This document shows positions 55,201 to 60,692 of a stretch of DNA of 60,692 nt, piece by piece. The stretch is from the IMG/VR virus record IMGVR_UViG_3300009376_001565, positions 1 through 60,692 of that record. One strand, 5' to 3'. This stretch comes from a virus. Within the stretch, counting starts at the first letter, position 1, and the number at the start of each line of letters is the position of its first letter. The position numbers were made by a program, and so were the translations under genes. Under the pieces are notes generated by a model. The model saw nothing but the letters and a program-made list of their open reading frames with translations, did no database searches and was not told the DNA's origin.

Positions 55201-58200
55201 TACGGACACAAATACTCAGCTTACGCAAGAACAGGTAGAAGATTTTGCTGGGAGTTTATTAGCCTCAAGCGGAACTAAAACTGGGATTGCGGTTACGTAT
55301 GATGACGCAAATGGAGAGATTGACCTTGTTGTATCAGATCTAAATGTTGCTGGAGATTCTGGTTCAACTGGAATGACACCAGGGGATACCTTGACGGTTA
55401 CTGGCGGCGCCAATGTTACAACGGCAATGTCAGGTGATACCTTAACGATTAGTGCAACAGATACGACTTATAGCTCATCAGATTTTGATCACGATCAGCT
55501 TACTAATTTTGTAGCTAACGAACATATTGACTGGACCCAGGCCTCTGCAGGCACAATCCATGCATCTAACTATACTGACAATAATACGACATACACGGCT
55601 GGTACGGGCCTCGACTTATCTGGAACAACGTTTAGCGTTGATGGAGGGGTCGTTGCATTAAGGACAGGTACAACATTTACGGGCGACGTTATTGTATCTG
55701 GAACTTTGACTGCTGTTGAAATGAAAACCTTGGTAGTATCTTCTAGTATACTATACAAGAGCGGCTCAACTAAATTTGGCGATTCTGACGATGATCATCA
55801 CCATTTCACGGGTTCGGCGCACTTTGTTACTGGGCTCTCTGGATCTTTAACGCATCTTGAAGACGGAAGCTCGTATCTAGTTGGGGGAACTAATGTACAG
55901 ATTGTAACTGGTTCTTCGGGAGCCATCACAATATCATCTACAGATACAAACACAACTTATTCCTCTTCGGACTTTACCCATGATGATCTAACTGGATTTG
56001 TAGCCAATGAACACATTGATTGGACTCAGTCTGGCGCCGGCACAATTCATTCGTCCAACTATACAGATACAAATACCACATACACTGCTGGAACCGGTTT
56101 AGATCTTTCCGGAACTGAATTTTCTCTTGACCTTAAGTCAGGCTCCGGTTTAGTTATTGATTCGACAGAGCTTTCTATAGACGACTCTAAGATAGCTACG
56201 ATTTCGGGTTCTGTGTTTTCCGGCCATGTCGGAGTAACCGGATCGATTCATTCGACAGCTGAGATCAGTGGGTCGCTTCTGATGGCCCCAGCCCTATCTG
56301 GTTCGCTAACTAAGCTCGAAGACGGTAGTTCATACATAGTTGCCGGAACTAACGTTCAAGTCGTGACTGGCTCATCCGGTGCGATTACAATTTCGTCGAC
56401 AGACACAAACACGACATACACAGACACAGATTTTGACCATGACCAATTAACAAACTTCGTGGCCAATGAACACATTGATTGGACTCAGGCTTCTGCTGGT
56501 ACAATCCATGCAACAAATTATACTGATACCAATACTACGTACACTGCTGGTAATGGATTAGATCTTGCAGGTACAGAGTTCTCTTTAGATCTTAAATCGG
56601 GAACAGGCCTGGTTATCGATTCAACAGAACTTTCTATCGATGATTCTGTCTTAGCGACCCTTAGCGGATCGGTATTCTCTGGCCACGTCGGAGTAACTGG
56701 ATCAATTCATTCAACAACTGTAGTCAGCAGCTCAATTCTAAGAGCCCCTGTCTTGTCTGGGTCATTAACTCATCTTGAGGATGGCAGTTCATACATTGTT
56801 GCGGGCAACAACGTTCAGGTAGCCACTGGTTCATCCGGTGCGATTACGATATCGTCTACAGATACAAACACGACCTATGTCTCTTCCGACTTCAACCATG
56901 ACGACTTGACCGGATTCGTCTCGGCCGAACACATTGACTGGACTGCGAACCAAAACCCGTTTGTTATTCATGCCGCCAATTACTCAGATACCAATACAAC
57001 ATATACGGCCGGCGATGGTCTAGACCTTTCCGGAACAACATTCAGCGCCGATTTGAAATCAGCCGGCGGATTAAAGATTGATTCAACCGAACTCATGGTT
57101 GATAATTCTATTGTAGCTACACTAACTGGCTCAGAATTCTCCGGCAATGTCGGCATTGCTGGTACGCTGAAAGTAGATGGCGATGTAACATTTAACGATT
57201 CAGGGGCAGGTAAAGATTTCCGTATTGAAACTGCTAATGAAGATGAAGCATTTTTTATAGACGGATCTGCAGATACTATTTACATTAACAAAGGTAAATC
57301 ACCTGTAACCACAGTAATAAAGAATACAAACGAAGAAGCAATTAGGGTTGGTGCAGCAGGTATCATATTCAATGAATACGGTCATGCCTCCATGGATCTT
57401 CGAGTAGAAAGTGATAGTAATACACACATGCTCTTTGTTGATGCTGGAAACAATAAGGTAGGCATCGGAACAGATACTCCAGAAACAACACTTCATGTTC
57501 AAAACGGTTCTGCTGGTACTATTTCAGCAGTCGACAACGCCGTTTTGATTTTAGAATCTAACGAAAAGCCTAGACTACAATTCCAATCGCCTGGTGCCTA
57601 CGGTGGTACCATCGTATTTGGTTCTCCGACCGATAATGACGAAGGCCAAATCGACTACGATCATGGTTCAGATAGATTTCTGTTTAAAACTGGCGGAAAC
57701 ACCAAGATGACGATTTTGGGTGACAATGTTGGTATCGGAACGACTAGTCCTTCTACCAAACTAGAGGTCGTAGGCACTATAAAAGGTTCAGCTTTCACTG
57801 GTTCACTAACTCATCTATCGGATGGAAGTTCTTACCTCATCGCAGGATCAAATACTCAGATTACAACAGGTTCTAGCGGCGCGATTACGGTTTCATCTAC
57901 GGATACAAACACCCAACTTACGCAAGAGCAGGTAGAAGATTTTGCTGGAGCAATGGTCGCAACTAGTGGTACTAAAACTGGGATAACTGTAACATACCAG
58001 GACAGTACAGGCGATATGGATTTTGTGGTGTCAGATCTAAATGTTTCTGGAGATTCTGGAACGACAGGCATGACGCCTGGAGATACGTTGACTATAGCAG
58101 GCGGCACCAACGTTTCGACAGCGATGTCTGGAGATACATTAACGATCACCGCGACCGATACCAATACAACATATTCTGCCGGTTCGGGTTTAGATTTATC

Positions 58201-60692
58201 GGGAACGACATTTAGTGTAGACGCAGGCGCCGTTGCTATGCGGTCTGGTACAACGTTTACTGGTGATGTTGTTGTATCTGGAACTTTAACGGCCGTTGAA
58301 TTTAAGTCTGTATTGGTTTCTTCTAGCATAGTATATAAGAGCGGCTCAACGAAATTCGGTGATTCGGTAGATGATACTCATTACTTTACCGGCTCAGCAC
58401 ATTTTATTAACGGGTTATCGGGATCACTTACCCACCTCGAGGATGGATCTTCTTATCTCGTAGCAGGATCTAACGTCCAGATTGCGACAGGCTCTTCTGG
58501 TGCAATTACAATTTCTTCGACAGACACAAACACAACCTATACTTCATCAGACTTTACTCATGATGACTTAACTGGGTTCGTTGCAAACGAACACATAGAC
58601 TGGACCCAGGCTTCTGCGGGTACGATCCATTCAACAAACTATACTGATACTAACACAACCTATACAGCCGGTAACGGATTAGATTTAGGCGGAACAGAAT
58701 TCTCCTTAGATCTTAAATCTGGCTCCGGTCTTATTATTGATTCGACGGAGCTTTCGGTTGATGATTCTATTTTGGCAACGTTGTCAGGCTCAGTATTTTC
58801 TGGACACGTTGGAGTAACTGGTTCAATTCATTCAACAACGACAATCAGTGGTTCAACGCTTAGGGCGCCTGTAATTTCTGGCTCCTTAACCCACCTAGAA
58901 GATGGCAGCTCGTATCTTATCGCAGGATCTAACATCCAGATTGCAACAGGTTCAACTGGCGCCGTAACTATCTCAGCCTCTGGCGGCGGAAGTATTACGA
59001 CCCAGCAAGCAGGCGGTTCTTCGTACAATAATTCTTCTACTTTGATTTTTTCGTCAAGTACTGTAGCAGATAATGGCGGCGGTTCAATTACGGTAACGCC
59101 GGTCATCGGCCCGGCAGATGATGGCGACTACTCCACCGGCCTTTTCTCGAATTTTAATTACAATACTTTAGTAGGAACAGCCATTGATAAGTTTAATGAA
59201 GTCCTTAGGTCATTAGCGCCAGACCCTGCTCCTGATTTAGATGATATGGATTGCAACAACTCTGCTGGAACCACTGCGTTCTTATCTTTTGGATCTAGCA
59301 ACGATCAATCCTCTGGATCTCCGGCTTATGCGTCAAGTGGAACTGCTGCCGGGTTTAGTGCAGTTGACGTTAATGGCTCTTACGCGGCTGCCACATCTGG
59401 CAATAACATCAAAAAGGGAATTTATGATGGCACAGAGACTATTACTGGTGATTTAAACGAAGATATAGCCCGGCATCAGCACAATACTGGCGTTACAAAC
59501 TATGTCGCGAATGCTTTTGGTAATGCTGACGAAGGTACCCTAAAGCTTTACGTCAATGGCTCGCTAAAACATAGCATAGTCCTTACCGGTTCCCTTGCCG
59601 GATCTGGTGTACCTGGATCAGGAACAGCACAGCAGCTAAATGCCAACAGTTCTGGGTTTACTCACCTATCTCAGACTGGTAGCGCGGTTCAATCGAATAA
59701 CGTGGCATTTCTTCCCTTTCAGCACCGTACTGGTCGATTCAAAGTTCATCCTGACGATCAAAGGAATGGCTTTAATTATGCACAAGTCGTTCACACGATT
59801 GCTTCTGGAGATATTACAACAAACTATGTCGAATGGGTGAACGATCCAGACTCAAATGCTTTAGCGGCTGCGGGTAATGCAATCACGGATATCGCACTTA
59901 CGGGTGAAATACAAATCTCTGGTGTAAGATATGCAACAGATGCTACTGCAAACTATAAAGTTCGAGTATCTAATGCCTACAAATATGTTTATGATAATAA
60001 TGCCATCACTTTTACGGTTTCAAACTGTGCCGTTTCTAATCAGGCTAAGCCGACAATTAATACAGGCGCTGGAGAAACCCATGATAAAGTACTTCATCTA
60101 ACTGGTGCAATGGATATTTCTCTTTCCGGACAATTCGGGGGCTCTTGTTCTGCATCTGTCAACGTAACTCACCCAATGAAAAGTAATCTTTCATCTGGTG
60201 GTTCTACAACAGCGTCTGGGTTTTTGATTTGGAACGTTTCTAATAATTCAACAGATCAATTTGAGTCCTTTCGAATGGAAAACAAGAGGCTCACTAGCGG
60301 ATCTTATAACGCGATGTCTGATATAACGGGTGGTTCTTACGCTTGGGACAATACTTTACATCTATCTGGCGCTGCAGATCAGACAGACGGCTTAATTTTC
60401 TACAATGACCGTCTTTATTCAGCAACAAACACCTTAAATTCAGGAGACTTTAGGAATACTGCAGATGGAGGATCCCTTGCAAATGGATATTTGTCTAACC
60501 CAAACTATTCTGGCTTGAATTCCGGAACAAAGACCTTCTTCCGTGCATTTAAAAACGAAACAGGCAATTCAGTTAGGGACTTTGACCTAACAATCCATGG
60601 ATCTGGTACCACAATCGTAAATGCAGCTACCGCACTGAATTCAGGGCGCATTAGAGTGTTTGGAAAAATACCTGGAACTACAGGCTGGATGG
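49286..60692 (+). CDS. Giant tail fibre protein 2 (runs off the window end)
   Basis: The frame opens at ATG 49286, six bases after fibre 1, and has no stop through base 60691, giving at least 3802 residues. The first 200 residues are unique (MSYDSKTERLISIKKLAG onward). The shaft of about 3000 residues repeats a module of roughly 150 residues containing FVANEHIDWT, TYTAGDGLDL, GSVFSGHVGVTGSIHST and SGSLTHLEDGSSYLVAG. Inserts with NKVGIGTDTPETTLHV and GSTKFGDS-x-DD also occur. From 59103 the shared tip begins; by collinearity with fibre 1 about 67 residues are missing, so the full length should be near 3870. Its Ser/Thr content makes it a possible glycan acceptor. Confidence 0.88.
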   Translation, partial: MSYDSKTERLISIKKLAGKAHTSNDKGLSNEALPSGITITSETVFGESITGSPSSTALYTITGKVEYVRFPVTFIAGSDTSSGRHGFELKLPADYESASSNPNAGTYPFQNNQSIQITSGSLQLVPTSFSTSYEAKPYYGGNTTKGSGTQIPVLDARDWYMDYFNGIFFQQDPPGTGDHANNPDYIEAYLYIGDFLSTVVANVDTDTTYTAGDGLDLSSTTFALDLKSGSGLVIDSTELGIDDSILATISGSVFSGHVGVTGSIHSTAELSGSLVKAPALSGSLTHLEDGSSYLVAGTNVTIATGSSGAITISSADTNTDTTYTAGTGLDLTGTQFSVDSSVFALRSGTTFTGDVEFTQDVTISGTLNVYEVKSTLVSSSIIFKSGSTKFGNSSDDLHQFTGSASFLSGLSGSLTHLPDGSSYLVAGSNVQIATGSSGAITISSTDTNTTYSSSDFTHDDLAGFVANEHIDWTASSAGTIHATNYTNTTYSVGDGGLTQNNFTNDLKSKLDGIAAGATATVDLTVSGAGTVHADNYTDTDTTYTAGTGLELSSTEFSVNDSVVATLSGSVFSGHIGVTGSIHSTAEVSGSLLKASALSGSLTHLTDGSSYLIAGTNVQITTGSSGAITVSSTDTNTTYASSDFTHDDLTGFVANEHIDWTQASAGTIHTSNYTDTNTTYTAGDGLDLGGTEFSLDLKSGSGLTIDSTELSIDNSILATLSGSVFSGHVGVTGSIHSTAEVSGSILKAPVLSGSLTQLEDGTSYLIAGTNVQIVTGSTGAITVSSTDTNTTYSSSDFDHDQLTNFVANEHIDWTASSAGTIHATNYTNTTYTAGDGLDLSGTEFGLDLKSGSGLIITSTELGIDDAIIATLSGSVFSGHVGVTGSIHATAEISGSILKSPAISGSLTHLEDGSSYLLAGSNVTIATGSSGAITISAAADQNVFSTISVSGQDNVVADASTDTLTLAAGSNVTITTNAASDTITIASTDTNTTYSSSDFTHDDLTGFVANEHIDWASASAGTIHATNYTNTTYSVGDGGLTQNNFTNDLKSKLDGIAASATATVDLTVSGAGTVHADNYTDTNTTYTAGSGLDLSGTAFSVDSSVVALRTGTTFTGDVVVSGTLTATEIKTTFVSSSIIYESGSTKFGDSSGDVHQFTGSAQFKNGLSGSLTHLPDGSSYLVAGSNVTIATGSAGAITISAQIDAGEGDITAVTAGTGLSGGATSGAATLAIDNAIVATLTGSIFSGHVGVTGSVHSTAELSGSLIKAPALSGSLTHLEDGSSYMVAGSNITIATGSSGAVTISSTDTNTTYTNTDFDHDQLTNFVANEHIDWTQSGAGTIHATNYTNTNTTYTAGDGLDLGGTEFSLDLKSGSGLTITATELGIDDSILATLSGSVFSGHVGVTGSIHSTAEVSGSILRAPVLSGSLTHLEDGSSYLVAGSNVTIVSGSSGAVTISATAAADVFKTISVAGQDNVVADATTDTLTLAAGPNVTITTNAASDTITIASADTNTTYSSSDFDHDQLTNFVANEHIDWTQASAGTIHSSNYTDTNTTYTAGDGLGLSSTTFSLDLKSNAGLKIDSAELAIDNTVVATLSGSDFSGTVKAPALSGSLTKLEDGSSYLIAGSNVTITTGSSGAVTITAAGDIGGSGAANGIATWSGANTLTSDTDFTWNGSLLNVQGDANLNGTVVINQSGADKDFRVESNNKSNAFEVDGTLDMVLIHSGDLSDPSGYGSSPADPDPKSFTDTNFFVSGSIGSRGSTTKGTSVFGGDIVASGSLVVHAGISGSLTQLEDGSSYLIAGTNVQIATGSSGAVTISSTDTNTTYTSSDFTHDDLTGFVANEHIDWTQSGAGTIHATNYTDTNTTYTAGTGLDLSGTEFSLDLHANSGLVIDSTELSIDDSVIATLSGSVFSGHVGVTGSIHSTSTVSGSLLKAPALTGSLTRLEDGTSYLIAGNNIQVSTGSTGAITISSTDTNTQLTQEQVEDFAGSLLASSGTKTGIAVTYDDANGEIDLVVSDLNVAGDSGSTGMTPGDTLTVTGGANVTTAMSGDTLTISATDTTYSSSDFDHDQLTNFVANEHIDWTQASAGTIHASNYTDNNTTYTAGTGLDLSGTTFSVDGGVVALRTGTTFTGDVIVSGTLTAVEMKTLVVSSSILYKSGSTKFGDSDDDHHHFTGSAHFVTGLSGSLTHLEDGSSYLVGGTNVQIVTGSSGAITISSTDTNTTYSSSDFTHDDLTGFVANEHIDWTQSGAGTIHSSNYTDTNTTYTAGTGLDLSGTEFSLDLKSGSGLVIDSTELSIDDSKIATISGSVFSGHVGVTGSIHSTAEISGSLLMAPALSGSLTKLEDGSSYIVAGTNVQVVTGSSGAITISSTDTNTTYTDTDFDHDQLTNFVANEHIDWTQASAGTIHATNYTDTNTTYTAGNGLDLAGTEFSLDLKSGTGLVIDSTELSIDDSVLATLSGSVFSGHVGVTGSIHSTTVVSSSILRAPVLSGSLTHLEDGSSYIVAGNNVQVATGSSGAITISSTDTNTTYVSSDFNHDDLTGFVSAEHIDWTANQNPFVIHAANYSDTNTTYTAGDGLDLSGTTFSADLKSAGGLKIDSTELMVDNSIVATLTGSEFSGNVGIAGTLKVDGDVTFNDSGAGKDFRIETANEDEAFFIDGSADTIYINKGKSPVTTVIKNTNEEAIRVGAAGIIFNEYGHASMDLRVESDSNTHMLFVDAGNNKVGIGTDTPETTLHVQNGSAGTISAVDNAVLILESNEKPRLQFQSPGAYGGTIVFGSPTDNDEGQIDYDHGSDRFLFKTGGNTKMTILGDNVGIGTTSPSTKLEVVGTIKGSAFTGSLTHLSDGSSYLIAGSNTQITTGSSGAITVSSTDTNTQLTQEQVEDFAGAMVATSGTKTGITVTYQDSTGDMDFVVSDLNVSGDSGTTGMTPGDTLTIAGGTNVSTAMSGDTLTITATDTNTTYSAGSGLDLSGTTFSVDAGAVAMRSGTTFTGDVVVSGTLTAVEFKSVLVSSSIVYKSGSTKFGDSVDDTHYFTGSAHFINGLSGSLTHLEDGSSYLVAGSNVQIATGSSGAITISSTDTNTTYTSSDFTHDDLTGFVANEHIDWTQASAGTIHSTNYTDTNTTYTAGNGLDLGGTEFSLDLKSGSGLIIDSTELSVDDSILATLSGSVFSGHVGVTGSIHSTTTISGSTLRAPVISGSLTHLEDGSSYLIAGSNIQIATGSTGAVTISASGGGSITTQQAGGSSYNNSSTLIFSSSTVADNGGGSITVTPVIGPADDGDYSTGLFSNFNYNTLVGTAIDKFNEVLRSLAPDPAPDLDDMDCNNSAGTTAFLSFGSSNDQSSGSPAYASSGTAAGFSAVDVNGSYAAATSGNNIKKGIYDGTETITGDLNEDIARHQHNTGVTNYVANAFGNADEGTLKLYVNGSLKHSIVLTGSLAGSGVPGSGTAQQLNANSSGFTHLSQTGSAVQSNNVAFLPFQHRTGRFKVHPDDQRNGFNYAQVVHTIASGDITTNYVEWVNDPDSNALAAAGNAITDIALTGEIQISGVRYATDATANYKVRVSNAYKYVYDNNAITFTVSNCAVSNQAKPTINTGAGETHDKVLHLTGAMDISLSGQFGGSCSASVNVTHPMKSNLSSGGSTTASGFLIWNVSNNSTDQFESFRMENKRLTSGSYNAMSDITGGSYAWDNTLHLSGAADQTDGLIFYNDRLYSATNTLNSGDFRNTADGGSLANGYLSNPNYSGLNSGTKTFFRAFKNETGNSVRDFDLTIHGSGTTIVNAATALNSGRIRVFGKIPGTTGWM
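49960..58985 (+). repeat. Protein-coding repeat array in giant fibre gene 2
   Basis: Counting by eye: 17 copies of the SGSLT-x-L-x-DG-x-SYL-x-AG unit, 12 of the FV-x-x-EHIDW unit, about 10 of GS-V/I-FSGH-V/I-GVTGSIHS, and four of the SGSTKFG-x-S-x-DD unit (near 50430, 52700, 55760 and 58340). The most common module spacing is 450-620 bases. Codons differ widely between copies that encode the same peptide. Confidence 0.85.
57137..57795 (+). other. Non-modular insert with VGIG motifs in fibre 2 shaft
   Basis: Between two standard modules lies a stretch of about 220 residues containing KDFRIETANEDEAFFIDG, NKVGIGTDTPETTLHV (57452-57499) and NVGIGTTSPSTKLEV. VGIGT-x-x-P motifs are common in phage fibres near intramolecular-chaperone tips, yet here the fibre continues for another 970 residues. 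A related KDFRVESNN insert lies near 54370. Confidence 0.7.
59103..60692 (+). other. Shared fibre-tip coding region, copy in gene 2 (truncated by window end)
   Basis: This region encodes the second copy of the non-repetitive tip, starting GPADDGDYSTGLFSNF and reaching GTTGWM at the window edge, which matches SFATGWM of fibre 1. Divergence is moderate over the full length with few gaps, indicating an old duplication or shared ancestry that has been kept as a functional unit. Confidence 0.85.

Noticed and set aside
57452-57795. Intramolecular chaperone (S74 peptidase) domain after the VGIGT motifs
   Set aside because: No chaperone-like catalytic Ser/Lys region follows; standard shaft modules resume.
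49960-58985. Regular repeats suggestive of a CRISPR or other non-coding array
   Set aside because: Repeat units are multiples of three, stay in one reading frame and vary at codon third positions; there are no short identical repeats with unique spacers.
1-60692. tRNA genes, integrase, attachment sites, transposons and rho-independent terminators
   Set aside because: No cloverleaf-like segment, recombinase motif, terminal inverted repeat or GC hairpin followed by a T-run was seen in the few short gaps.

Overview
The window is a single-strand, almost gap-free block of bacteriophage genes: about 40 genes, all on the + strand, most touching or overlapping by a few bases. A T4-gp55-like late sigma factor, gp25- and gp6-type baseplate wedge genes, a gp5-like hub/spike protein, LamG-bearing baseplate proteins and giant repetitive tail fibres identify a contractile-tailed phage of the broad T4-like superfamily. 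Base composition is moderately AT-rich. I suspect a large marine myovirus from the gene content and fibre repeats, but host and environment cannot be read from the sequence. No tRNA, rRNA, integrase, transposase or CRISPR array was seen.

Region 1 (1-23204) is an unusually large glycan-biosynthesis island. It holds eleven glycosyltransferases or glycosyltransferase-like proteins (GT2, GT4-like, CgeB-like, GT-A, GT47, GT34-like, GT10 and GT25 types), a B12-type radical SAM enzyme and three PAPS-type sulfotransferases. It also holds a nucleotide-sugar supply set: a CMP-sugar synthetase fused to a cupin, a class III aminotransferase, a SIS isomerase, an SDR, a DHQ-synthase-like cyclase, a ColD-like PLP dehydratase, a GDP-fucose/colitose-synthase-like enzyme, a GalE-like epimerase, a short nucleotide-sugar dehydrogenase and a GDP-mannose 4,6-dehydratase. 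No flippase, polymerase or membrane-bound initiating transferase is visible, so the products may be attached by soluble enzymes. Host GDP-mannose, UDP-glucose and PAPS would have to be the starting material.

Region 2 (23205-27843) is a short mixed segment: a Cas4/AddB-like iron-sulfur PD-(D/E)XK nuclease, two more GT4 glycosyltransferases (thirteen in total), a small membrane-anchored protein, the late sigma factor and a small unknown protein.

Region 3 (27847-44051) is the baseplate module: gp5-like hub, an unknown Ala/Gly-rich protein, gp25-like, gp6-like, a beta-rich DNRLRE-like protein, a gp7-like wedge protein carrying two LamG-like domains, an unknown 328-residue protein and an 1802-residue LamG protein.

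Region 4 (44081-60692) holds two tandem, paralogous tail-fibre genes. The first encodes 1732 residues. The second has no stop codon before the window ends, encodes at least 3802 residues, and should finish near 3870 if its tip is collinear with the first. Both have a unique N-terminus, a shaft of Ser/Thr/Gly-rich repeats and a shared C-terminal tip of about 585 residues.

My main hypothesis is that the phage makes its own sulfated, deoxysugar-bearing glycan and may attach it to the huge Ser/Thr-rich fibres, or use it to remodel the host surface. That link is inference from gene content and position.
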